This document shows positions 23,602 to 34,113 of a stretch of 64,000 bases of DNA, piece by piece; the stretch's first letter is position 1, and each line of letters opens with the position of its first letter. The DNA comes from Gymnothorax reevesii (Eukaryota > Chordata > Actinopteri > Anguilliformes > Muraenidae), in contig CM056573.1 of NCBI GenBank assembly GCA_029721435.1, positions 95,430,947 to 95,494,946 on the forward strand, read 5' to 3'. The notes beneath the pieces are model-generated. The model had not been told where the DNA came from. It saw only the letters and a list, made by a program, of their open reading frames with translations, and ran no database searches. The position numbers were made by a program, and so were the translations under genes.

Positions 23602-23950
23602 CAGTGCCTATAGAAAGTTTTCATACCACTTTGAAAAAGCAAGATTATTATTCATACAGCCTGAAATCAAGCTCATTAAAAATATTTATTTAGAAAATTA
23701 TCCTTTCAACATCAAACTAATAAGAAAAAAATGGTGATGGTTCTGAAAATTAATAAAAAATTAAAGAACTAAAATAGCAGAGTAGTGAAAGTCATCATAC
23801 CCTGGTGTAATACTTCATAGATGCACCTTTTGCTTTAATTCCAGCCAGCAATCTCTTTGGACATGTCTCAACTAGCCTTGCACACCTAGATTGAGGAATA
23901 TTTCAACATTCTTGTTTGCAGAATTGCTCAAGTTCATTCAAAATCAGGCT
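23602..23950 (-). mobile_element. Tc1 transposon end with transposase C-terminus
   Basis: TA then CAGTGCCTATAGAAAG starts a Tc1-style terminus. Minus-strand translation near 23820-23945 gives LNELEQFCKQE, SRCARLVETCPKRLLAGIKA and KGASMKYYT, matching the C-terminal tail of Tc1 transposases. The copy is cut at about 23950 by CATACCTGATGAAGCC, a different repeat that carries GGCGAAACGCGTCG. Confidence 0.75.
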
Positions 23951-24113
23951 CATACCTGATGAAGCCTGTACGGCGAAACGCGTCGTTCTCTTAATTAAAT
24001 CTCCTCTGCAAATCTAGTGCGGTAGTACCTCTTTTTCTTTCATGCTACATTGATTTCATTCATGTTTATTAGTATGCCTGATCATTTTTGAGATGTGTTA
24101 ATTTTGTCTGTAG

Positions 24114-26112
24114 ATTACAAAAATACTTGCAGGTGGCATTGAAAACACAGCCAAATGGATGACCAATATCGGGAACGAATTTGGTCAAGTTCTTAACTCT
24201 GTGCTGACCACTGGTGAGGGGGCTGGCCTCGATGACCTATGTCAAGGCATTGTCCAGAGGTATAGGGATGCTGTTAAGCCAGAGCCAGATGCCATTTATG
24301 TGGATAGATTGCTGCAGTGAGACAGGTGTGTTGCCTTCCATTTGTATTGTGATGTTTTTTACGAATTTCTACATTTGAAGTGCATGTATTTATGGTTGGT
24401 TGATTATTTTTAGTGTGAGCCCAGTTCTCAATTGGTTTCGCCCTTGGACATCCAAAGTGAGACTGGATTTCTTTCATTTCATGAGGCATTTCACCAATAG
24501 CTTTACCGCTGAGCTCCATACACTGTATGGCACAAAGTTGTCCAGCTGCATTTTTGGACAAAAAATGGGAAAATGATGACATCCAACACTTCAAACAGGC
24601 CAAGAGGGCAGAGCTCATTAAAAAACATCAAGGTTAAATACCCACTGACAGTCTCTTGTGTGGGAGGTACAGCAGAAGCACTAGCCCTGCATTCAAGATT
24701 CACCCGGTGTACAGCTGTACACAAACACTAGAACGGGGTTTGAGAAGGGAGACAAAATGCTTTACGTCCTGAGATGTGGCGGAGGGTCCTCCTCTCGAGA
24801 GAGAGTTTTCATCGACACCAGTGTAATTTCATCCCAGGAAAGTTGGAACACAAAATATTTGAAACATTTGTTTATAAATTATTAGTTCTAATACTAGTTC
24901 TTATAAAATTTGTATTTATTGTCCCTAATGCTTTTGTCTTGCCAGGGTGGAGATGTAATGCTCTGCATAACCAGATGTACTGTACATGCTTGAGGGGGTG
25001 TCCCGATGGAACATCAATAGGTCTCAGCAAGCTCTTAATATGAGCAGTACGTCGCAAAAAAAGATCTGTGACGTACATTTGATATCCAATGTGAACGCCC
25101 TTAGCAACAGAGTGCTGGGAAGTGCACTTCTGCCAGAGTTTATAGCCCTGGGGAAACCTACTGGTAAGATTCTCATTGGGTATTATTGATGTCAGATGTT
25201 ACATGATGGTTACACCTCTGTTCACACACTCATTCTACCTCAATTTTTTTTTCTTTTTCCTGGTGAGTACTTATGGCAGGTGAGCGTATTGCAGTGGAAT
25301 ATTTGCTGGCACAGTCTAACAGAGGAGATCTGCTGAGTGCGCAGAAAGAAACTGGTGCCATCCCACCAGAGATGCTAGATGAAGTTCAGGAGGATGAATG
25401 TCCTGATGTTACAATACCTCTGGCTTTGTAACACCTCTGGCTTCATATCACATTCCAGTCTTCATCTCAGGTAATGATGTGATGGCACTTTGACCATCTA
25501 TCAGAACATTTTACTGTAAATCTGATTTTCAGAGGGAAATTTTCTAGATAATTGGTCTATGATTGACTCTAAAACCAATGATTATTTTGTGTAACATGGG
25601 CGCAACAAAGTTTATCGACCTCATTATACCCCTCTCATTGTTTACAAATAATTTCTTAAGGAATCTACACTTTCAAGTGATGTGGCTCTCAGTCCTGTCA
25701 GCTCCCCATTAGAGGACAGTGGGCCTATCACTTCAATTCCAGTAAAGACTCTGGTAAAGTGATTAATGTCTGACAATTACAGATGCTTGTTCATTCACCT
25801 TTTCTCTTAAATTAGCTATAAGAATTGGTTTTGTTTTTATTTCATGTGACAGGATAGTGGGTGTGATCCTAGGGGAATTCCCGGATGGGAGGCAGTCGAT
25901 GCCTTGGTAGAGTACCTTATCATCTCAACCGCACAATAACAGCTCTGTCAAACTCTGAAATAGCAGATATTGAGGTTGTACTCCAGCCTGGATTCCATTC
26001 ACGTCTCAAACCAAATACTCTCTGAAAAGCAAGAAGAAGACCTTGCCAGGGCCATGGAGAGCTTCGAGGAAGCCCAGTGCCTCTGCTCCAGGCCAGCAAG
26101 CAGCTGAGAGGT
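24114..26112 (+). pseudogene. C-terminal half of a multi-copy fish gene (DUF6729-like), broken
   Basis: A series of exon-like blocks matches a fish hypothetical family I recall as DUF6729-containing. Block 24114-24325 reads ILAGGIENTAKWMTNIGNEF, GQVLNSVLTTGEGAGLDDL and IYVDR. Block 24414-24632 reads VLNWFRPW and VRLDFFHFMRHFTNSFTAEL. Block 24690-24840 reads CIQDSPGVQLYTNTRTG and SRESFHRHQCNFIPG. Later blocks read LEGVSRWNINRSQQALN, GERIAVEYLLAQSN and RGIPGWEAVDALVEYLI. GT/AG-like borders occur (e.g. 24325/24326 and 24412-24413), so it looks gene-derived rather than a processed copy. Frameshifts and stops interrupt it. The function is unknown; the acidic blocks could be a DDE-type nuclease core, which is inference. 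Confidence 0.7.
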
Positions 26113-26137
26113 ATCTGTGAATATTATACTTGTAATA

Positions 26138-26140
<3 letters not shown>

Positions 26141-26169
<29 letters not shown>
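26141..26169. repeat. (GT)n microsatellite
   Basis: About 14 GT units, followed by a short ATGCATATGC stretch. Confidence 0.9.
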
Positions 26170-26170
<1 letters not shown>

Positions 26171-26202
26171 ATGCATATGCAGCCTACAGTTATATGCTTA
26201 CA

Positions 26203-26904
26203 CAACCCCAATTCCGAAATAGTCGGGACAAAGTTTAAATTGTGAATAAAATCAAAACGCAATGACTTTCAAATCACATCAGCCAGTAATTTATTCACAA
26301 TAGAACAGAGATAACATAGGAAATGTTGAAACTGAGACATTTTACAATTTCATCCACAAAATGAACTAAATTTCAAAATTGATGGCTGCAACAGGTCTCA
26401 AAAAAGTTGGGACAGGGGCCTGTTTACTGTGGTTTAGCATCTCCTCTTCTTTTTAACACAGAGTGGAGGCATCTGGGCATTGAGGAGACAAGTTCCTTGA
26501 GTTTAGCCATTGGAATTTGACCCCACTCTTGTTTAATACAGGCTGCCAGCTGCTGGAGAGTTTTGGGTCTCCTTTGATGGACCTTTCGTTTAATTATGCA
26601 CCAAATATTCTCATTGGTGAAAGATCAGAACTGCTGGTAGGCCAGTTCAGCACACGGACTCTTCTACTACGAAGCCAAGCTGTAGTAATTGCTGCAGTTT
26701 TTGGTTTTGCATTGTCCTGCTAAAATACACAAGGCCTTCCCTGGAATAGATGTCATCTGGAGGGGAGCATATGTTGCTTTAAAACTTTCATGTACCTTTC
26801 AGCATTCATGGTGCTTTTAAAAACATGCAAGTGTTCCACATTATATGCACTAATGCATCCCCATACCATCAAAGAAGCTGGCTTTTGAACTGAAAAACAT
26901 TTGC
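26203..26904 (-). mobile_element. Tc1 (IR/DR type) fragment, transposase on minus strand
   Basis: Starts ACACAACCCCAATTCCG and carries the inner repeat TCTCAAAAAAGTTGGGAC. It then holds the C-terminal transposase region in reverse: GTGCATAATTAAACG and GATGGTATGGGGATGCA blocks are readable on the minus strand. It breaks near 26904. It is a sister of 16527-17735 and 62010-64000. Confidence 0.8.
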
Positions 26905-27460
26905 AATACCTCAGTCAATTGTCATGACATACTGTGATATCAAACTGCTAACTGAGGACTGCAAATAAATACTGGACAACAGCAACCTAGTACTAGTGAC
27001 CATAAACAACACCACGGTGTCGTCCTGGTGAGGTCATTTTTACAGCTTCATACATTTGCTTAAATATGAAAACATATATTATTCGATAATAAAGTCCAAA
27101 CAAATAATGACTCAAAAAAAACCATGCTCTTCTGAGTTTTTTTCCCTCTAGGCTGCAGGATCGGCAGAAAAGAACCGGCCGTGACTCTTTACTTCAAGCG
27201 GTGGCATAAAGCTTCCTCAACAGGTTCATTTGGCAGAGGAATCCCTCCTGGAGGCCCAGGAGCAACCATCTGAGCCTATTTAACATGGGCTAACAGTTAT
27301 GGAGTTCAAGGAACCTGAAAACCGTGAGGGTGAGGCAGTGATTTGTCGACGTCAGGTTTCAACTGCATGCACAGACACTGGAGATGTATTTGACCTTGCC
27401 TATTGTGAGCAGTATCAACACTCAGCCCCACTGTCTCACTCTCAGGCGTCTCACTCTCAG

Positions 27461-27796
27461 GGCTGGTCTCCGTTCCAGCCACCATCAGCTCCACTGTCTC
27501 AGTCTTAGGGCTTGTCTTTGTTTCAGCCACCATCGGCTCCACCACCTCAGTCTCAGGGCTGGTCCCCGTTCCATCCACTGTCAGCTCCAATGTCTCAGTC
27601 TCAGAGCTGGTCTCTGTTCCAGCCACTATCGGCTCCACCGTCTCACTCTCAGGGCTGGTCCCCATACCAGCTGCCGCCAATGCCAGCGTCTTACTCTCAG
27701 GGTGACCTTCCTGATCAAGCGCCTTCAGGTCTAACACATTAACCTCAGGGCGGGCTTCCTTACCAGCGAGCCCCAGCAGCACTAGCTTCTCACAAT
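27461..27796 (+). repeat. Seven 48-bp tandem units (coding minisatellite)
   Basis: Seven head-to-tail units of exactly 48 bp, the first five starting GGCTGGTCTCCGTTCCAGCC or close variants and the last two more diverged. The unit is a multiple of three and encodes a 16-residue Pro/Ser/Gln-rich repeat of the type GWSPFQPPSAPLSQSQ. It is a low-complexity linker within the pseudogene 27299-28545. Confidence 0.9.
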
Positions 27797-27957
27797 TGGT
27801 TCCGAGAGTGGCGATTGCGAAAAGCAGCCCTTGAGGATCAGGAGCGAGAGACGAGAGGTGAGCCCCTAAAGCAGCGGCTAACCAAAGCTACATCTATTAG
27901 TGTAAAATGTGTGGTGAGGCAAAGAGCAAACTTACTGGCTATACACAGCTACAGGGG

Positions 27958-28475
27958 CATAGGCGCCTACACCTATAGGCAAGTCAGGCAAATGCCCCCC
28001 CACTTTGAAAATCAACTCTGGTTTTCGTGATGATATACTCCTAATTGTTATACATACAACCGATCAGGAGCAAGCAAAAATGACTACAATTATTGCCTTT
28101 TTGTAAAGAAAAGGCTTCATGCAATTAGAATTTATGATTAAATTACATTAATGGAATCAGATAATGGTGAAACTTTCTATGCTTGTTATCATTGATATAT
28201 TTAAATATAAGTGCATTATCTCAAATCTAGAGCTGCTAGATGGACATGAAGATCATATTCTTATTCAGCGGTGTGATTGAATATAACTAGCATTAAGTCT
28301 AAAATCAGAGGCACCAAAAAAAATTTTTTTTTCATTTGTCCCCCAGTGTAACCAATAAGTTTATTAGGATAGGTTTTATCTGGGGGTGTGGGTGGATTGC
28401 CACCAGGTTTTTCGTACACCCTTCCCTATGATCAGATTTTGCCCCCCCACTTTTACACAAAGTTAGGCGCCCATG
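27958..28475. mobile_element. Non-autonomous hAT element, 518 bp
   Basis: Perfect 8-bp duplication TACAGGGG on both sides (27950-27957, 28476-28483). Inverted ends are CATAGGCGCCTACAC and AGTTAGGCGCCCATG. C-rich blocks TGCCCCCCCACTTT lie near each end in opposite orientation. It is inserted in the coding exon described at 27299-28545, and excision restores the reading pattern. Confidence 0.9.
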
Positions 28476-28615
28476 TACAGGGGAAATGGTACTGTCCCGC
28501 ATCTGGACAGACCATCACAGACCGGAAAAGCTCATTGTAAAAATGGATACAATGTGTAAAAATGGCAGTTTTTGTCGTTAAACATACCTGTGTTTATTTT
28601 AAGTGTTTGTGTTCC

Positions 28616-28813
28616 TTAACCCCTTTGCGCAGATTTAGATGTTGGCGTCTGTAAATTCCGAAATCTAATTCCTCAAAAATTCTGCTATTGAATTTCGAAT
28701 GTCTAGCTTCACTGGAATAATTTTTAAGTCCCTGTGACACAAATACTGAGTTATAAAGCTCATGCACAACAGGAAAAATTGGCAAAATTTTGTAATCAAC
28801 GCAAAGGGCTTAA
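28616..28813. mobile_element. piggyBac-like TTAA MITE
   Basis: TTAA borders at 28616-28619 and 28810-28813 with inverted ends CCCCTTTGCGCAGATT and AATCAACGCAAAGGGC. Total 198 bp, no coding capacity. Confidence 0.7.
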
Positions 28814-30570
28814 CAGGTAGTATTTTTTATATTTTGTTACACAAAGAAGCCCATGTCAAAATGTAGTTGCATTTTCAACTTCAAAAAAGTTCAAGTAGTT
28901 ACAAAAAAATAACATGTAATGGCGCTTGTGTATTATTCCAAAAAAAAAAAAATCCATCCTCTGAATTTGAGGTGTTTGTGAAAAAAAATTAAATTAAATA
29001 AAAACAATAAAAACACAACTAAATCTTGTGGTGTAACAGTAACACATCCATCCTATGGGTGGAAGACTCCAGGTGCAAATCCTGGCAAGAATGTGTAATT
29101 TGTTGGACAAATGAGTATTTAATTTAATTCAATTATAAATTTATTATTTTATTTCATTGTAAATGATTAAAAACATGAACTAATAATAAATTGTTTAACA
29201 TTATATTACATGGATAATAGTATAATAATGACTCACACAGTAAAATATTATATAAATTAATTTAAACTGCATTTTCCTCAATTTTTCTTTCCCCCCTTTT
29301 CCCTCTTTTCTTTTTTCTGCCCCCCTCCTAGCAGTCTGTTTTGCCCCCATTTTAATAGGATGGTGTAGGCTATAGGACTGGCAGAAATAATATTTTAAAA
29401 AATATTTCTAAATTCTAAAAATTAAAAACCGGTTGTATTTGGCTGGAATGTGTGCCTGTAGTGACATATTAGTGAAATCAGATGAGTTTCACAGTTTAAT
29501 ATCTGAGAAATCTGATTTGACACACAAGGTACCTTAATTGCCAATTTGGAGAAGCCACCTATACATTCCTCTGTAATTGTGTTCTGATTTACTTGATTGG
29601 AAATGAAGTTTGGCACAGATAATGGTGAGATTCTGTGCTGTAAATGTTTTGAGGTTTCAGACTGCAACTAATTAGGTTTTCAAGGGATCAAAGTAAAACT
29701 TTGTTTGGTGCAAAATAATGCCTTTGATTTATGTTGTGTTCTGTAAAATCCACACAGCTCGACCAACGACGGAGGAGCCAGGGGCGAAGGTTTATGCGTG
29801 TAGAATCCAGCTGTTATGAGGCAATGGAACGTGTCAATTAAATCTTTTATGCCTGTGTCCCGCCTTGGACCCAGTTTGAGACTTACCTGAGGTGTTCTCA
29901 ATAGTTCTCCATTCGAAAACGGGGCTATGCCGAAATCACGGAATCATCTAACTTAATGTCGTGCTGCGAATAATCCCAGGTGCACATTGGGACACACGCA
30001 GCAACTGAAAACGTCAAATTTATCAGTGATTTAAGCAAACTAAGCATAACGATTACGATGTTACTCTCGCTTCAAATCTGACTCCATAATAAATTTAGAA
30101 TACAAAATTTAGTTATGTCCTCGTTCAATATCTGACTCCAAATTAGAATTAGAATTGATAATTTAGGGAACACCTGCGTGGATTTCGGGGAGATTATCCC
30201 CGGAATCATAAATGCAAGCCTGCGTCACTAAAATACATACGTTACCCCCGGGTTTTTAGTATTATTCTCGCATCTTAGGTTCGTCGGTAATACCAGCGGA
30301 TTAGAAGTCAGCCATCACTGCAGTAGCATCTTTTGGCTTGAATTACAGCGAACCCAGATTCAATCCGCCCATGGGCTCCGTTTATATGCATTTTCAACAG
30401 ATAGGCCTAACCGACGTTTCGTCTTATGGGTTACTTTCAGGCTAAAAATCCCGGAGCCGGCAAATACGAATCCTTATGTTGGTAGATCCTGGCTGCCTGT
30501 CTAACTTGATTAAAACCGATTCTCATCCCAAAGCCGCTGATCAGTCAGTCCTTGGTTCAGCATACCCCCC
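28814..30570. other. Unassigned intergenic DNA
   Basis: AT-rich to about 29660, then of more even composition. No gene, LTR pair or domain recognised. A weak B-box-like AGGTGCAAATCCTGG near 29072 is not enough to call a tRNA-derived SINE. Confidence 0.4.
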
Positions 30571-32039
30571 TTAAAGGGATAGTTCGGGATTTTTCACATG
30601 AATCTGTATGGCATCACCGCCTTTAGTCTCATGCACACACACTGACTTTCCCCTGACAGTGTCCTGTGAGCCGAGTTCTGTCCAGTTTTGGTCAAAGCGA
30701 AAGTAGTTCCGGCAGGTTTCCTGGGGTCTGCAAAGTAAAACGTTTTTCTTCTCAAAACAGTATATGTTCGAACGAGTGATTTATTTGCATAACAAAACCC
30801 TGGTATTCCAAAAAGTCACATCTTGTAATTGCTTGGGGCTACTTTCTCTCAATAGCGATCACTGCGCGCTGTCACTGCTAACAGCTGTGCGCACTAGCCA
30901 ACTACTTTCATCAGTTGTTCGACAGTGTTTACATATTCCAGCCAGAGGAGGATGTCTCCTTACGGTCGAGGACGGCAGACTCGAGAGAAACTACTACTCC
31001 TTAGCGAACTGACCCAGGGATAACCGGAGCACTCGGAGTAACTTTCCAAAGGATTTTATTATTATTTCGGGGAGACGCTGGTGCGTCGACACCAAAATAA
31101 ATATGTATGCTGGGTGCTGCGGTCATCCCTCGCTCTAGTAGCTGAGAAAGGTAGCCAAGTTTGTCTTGATTATGCCAGCCAACGCTAGGTAAAAAAAATT
31201 GTACTAAAGATTTTCTATAGCATCCGTGCATAGCCTTCTGGTGCTGCACCGAGGGCTATGTAAGCGCAACAAAGATTCATCTATCGGCGTCATATTACCA
31301 GTGAAGCTTATGAAACATAATATGTTTTGTTATTGTTGTACTGTTATTACAATCGTCAGAAACTACGTGGACGGGTGTGGATGGTTTCTAGGTTTGAATG
31401 AGAAGTCCATGACTCCAGTCACAGGGCTGGCAAGCATAATCAAGACAAACTTGGCTACCTTTCTCAGCTACTAGAGCAAAGGATGACCGCAGCACCCAGC
31501 ATACATATTTATTTTGGTGTCGACGCAGCAGCGTCTTCCCGAAATAATAATAAAATCCTTTGGAAAAGTTACTCCGAGTGCTCCGGTTATCCCTGGGTCA
31601 GTTCGCTAAGATGTAGTAGTTTATCTCGAGTCTGCCGTCCTCGACCGTAAGGAGACATCCTCCTCTGGCTGGAATATGTAAACACTGTCGAACAACTGAT
31701 TAAAGTAGTTGGCTAGTGCGCACAGCTGTTAGCAGTGACAGCGCGCAGTGATCGCTATTGAGAGAAAGTAGCCCCAAGCAATTACAAGATGTGACTTTTT
31801 GGAATACCAGGGTTTTGTTATGCAAATAAATCACTCGTTCGAACACATACTGTTTTGAGAAGAAAAAAGTTTTACTTTGCAGACCCCAGGAAACCTGCCG
31901 GAACTACTTTCGCTTTGACCAAAACTGGACAGAACTCGGCTCACAGGACACTGTCGGGGGAAAGTCAGTGTGTGTGCACGAGACTAAAGACGGTGATGCC
32001 ATACAGATTCATGTGAAAAATCCCGAACTATCCCTTTAA
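30571..32039. mobile_element. Large fold-back TTAAAGGG element (T2/Kolobok-like)
   Basis: Starts TTAAAGGGATAGTTCGGG and ends CCCGAACTATCCCTTTAA. Two long arms (about 30571-31180 and 31427-32039) are near-complementary, sharing for example TCAATAGCGATCACTGCGCG, CAGCCAGAGGAGGATGTCTC and CTCGAGTCTGCCGTCCTCGA in opposite sense. The loop is about 245 bp with no domain. The TTAA site and AGGG terminus fit the T2/Kolobok group. Short frames inside the arms are palindrome shadows. Confidence 0.75.
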
Positions 32040-32699
32040 GTCTCCGGCGTGACGTAGCTAGAAAGAATTTACAAGAGTTAAGAGCCACTCAGACCACTCA
32101 AGTTTAAAGAAATAACAATAGTTTATTCACCAGGTAGGCAAGAGCTTAAATCGAACAAATCAACATTACCCAATTAGCTACGAGTCACACACAGTATAGA
32201 ATGTGAGAGAAAAGTCATACCTGGCGAAAAGGCTACATACAAATGGTCGTGCAAGAGTCCGAATTATGAAACCGTTAAACTAGAAATACGCACGGACTAA
32301 AGTATGGGAAGTCGGAAACGAGCTTCCCAGACTAGGTCGTCTCTCTCAGATTTAAGGTTGGTGGCGCCTTTGATCAGGCCGCACAGATGGCCCAAATCGG
32401 AATTTAGACTCCCCCCTCCGGAGGAAATAAAAAAACATTTATTATTCAAAGGAGATAATAAAAGTTCTTAGATCAGTGCCAGGACCCTTAGACCCTTAAA
32501 GCATTTTTGCAAAGGGGGAGAGATGAGTGTAAATACCTCAAGAGATAACGTTAACTCTGGTTAAAGACAAATCATTGTTGGGGAACAGGAACTATGTTTT
32601 CTTGATATATAGTGGATATGAAATACAACTCATTCAACTCCTTGAATTTAGCTGAAGAGATGCATACCAAACACGATTACATAAAGAACTAGAAGAGCA
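32040..32699. other. Unassigned intergenic DNA
   Basis: Moderate GC, no domain or repeat border recognised. Confidence 0.4.
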
Positions 32700-32995
32700 C
32701 TCAGAGAGCGCAGAACCTCCGCCGCCAGGGGGCAGCAAAGCCAAAAGCACGGCAATTGGAACTCTGGCCCATTGGAAAGACTTGAAATTTTGAACTTTGG
32801 AGTACATCTCAGCAGTACTTTAGCCTAGATATGCCAAAATTTAATCACCTCTTCATTGACTTAATACCCACCTACCCTGAAAATTAATAAAAATCTGGCC
32901 ATTAGTTCTTGAGTTATCTTGTACACAAACAAACAAACCAACAAACAAACGGCACTGAAAACATAAACCTCCTCGGCGGAGGTTAATTATGATGA
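32700..32995 (-). repeat. Dispersed CCTCCGCC repeat (minus)
   Basis: Ends AACCTCCTCGGCGGAGGTTAA and contains TTCTTGAGTTATCTTGTAC and an (AAAC)n tract, the reverse of the core seen at 6538-6912 and 61789-62009. Confidence 0.6.
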
Positions 32996-33937
32996 TGTAA
33001 CTATTATGAATTTCCTTCCCAACAGACCCATTCCCCATGAGATTCACATCACTATTACCCCAGGTATAATGCAGCAATTCAGTGATGATATGAGGGCAGT
33101 TAAAACAGTGTAACAGTGGTTTTTGTGTAAATTGAAACTCTTAAATCAGAACAGTTACAGTGATAAAATGAAAAGGTGCGGTGAAAGTGTGTCCAGAAGA
33201 GGTCACTTTGGCACTAATAAGGCAGAGAGCACAGGTCACACCCTGCTGTGAGAGAAATTCCTTGCAGCAACCAAGCCATGCGCTCCCTTCCCCATCTTTG
33301 ATGCGCTCAATCACCCCTGCTGAAGTGTCCAGTTCCAGGCCCCCTTATCTCAGTGGTAGAATTGGGGGTGCAGCTGTAGAGGATGTTTGGACCCTAATGA
33401 CTTGACTACCCCACTGTTCCCAGCCATGCCTGACTGGAGACGATGCCAGCTGTGGTGGAAGTATAGGCTGTTATGTCTTTATTACCCCATTATGTGAAGA
33501 ACAGAGGGCAACAGGCACCATCCATGTTATCTCCTGGCTTCTCTCTTACAGTTCCATCTTCATTTACTCTGACTCAGTGACATAATCACTGATTTTTACG
33601 CCATGACAGAAATCCTAAATGGTTTTCCCTTTATTATGATACCAAGATCATTCAAATAGACCAAATAGTTGTAGAGATATACTCATTTAATTTTGTGCTT
33701 GCCATTTTCAAAAAAGAGGCTCAGGGCTTAAGGGGTTAATTGACTTCACGGGGAAAACAGCAATTTGTTCAACTTAATGTATCGCTCCAAGGTTTAGCAA
33801 TTGCTGGCAGCTGTTTCTTATGGGCCAGTAGAGAAAATAATTTCCTGGCTGAATTATTTGTGATTCCCAACAATTTCTGAGGAGAAATAAGTGCCTCAGC
33901 TGTCAAACTATAGCCAAAAACCAGATATAAACTCAAA
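32996..33937. other. Unassigned intergenic DNA
   Basis: No gene recognised. AGGGCTTAAGGGGTTAA near 33730 could be one end of another TTAA MITE, but no partner end was found. Confidence 0.4.
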
Positions 33938-34113
33938 TATCAAAGGAAAGAGTCCCGGAGCACACAGTTATAATTGGCGATTTATTGTGGTGCAGGTGAC
34001 TGATGTTTCGACACGTTTGACTCTGAAGAGGACTTTGTGTCGAAGCGTCAGTCACCTGCACCATGATAAATCGCCAATTAAAACTGTGTGCTCCAGGACT
34101 CTTTCCTTTGATA
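33938..34113. repeat. Near-perfect 77-bp inverted repeat (hairpin)
   Basis: Arms 33938-34014 and 34037-34113 (e.g. TATCAAAGGAAAGAGTCC opposite GGACTCTTTCCTTTGATA) flank a 22-bp spacer. The inner part, TTCGACACG...CTGAAGAGG...GTGTCGAAGCG, is a GAAACG-type repeat motif. No terminal duplication was seen. Confidence 0.85.

Larger units (their letters stand above)
27299..28545 (+). pseudogene. N-terminal exon of a DUF6729-like family gene, interrupted by a hAT MITE
   Basis: One frame from an ATG at 27299 passes through seven 16-residue repeats, then HNWFREWRLRKAALEDQE and GEPLKQRLTKATSIS, up to a C-x-x-x-K...GYTQLQG region (one base off frame). The hAT element at 27958 cuts it there. Beyond the element the protein resumes as KWYCPASGQTITDR, matching the K.C...GHTQYKG.WYCP..GQT pattern I recall for this family. 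Stops: TAG at 27506-27508 (a CAG-to-TAG change) and TAA at 27740-27742. It lies downstream of, yet encodes the N-terminus relative to, the piece at 24114-26112. It is therefore a second copy or a rearrangement. Confidence 0.65.

Noticed and set aside
23951..24035. GATGAAGCC...GGCGAAACGCGTCG block as a regulatory or SINE element
   Set aside because: Resembles a common dispersed core motif, but borders and class could not be set from one short copy.
29036..29095. Possible tRNA-derived SINE (B-box-like AGGTGCAAATCC)
   Set aside because: No convincing A box, cloverleaf or second copy.
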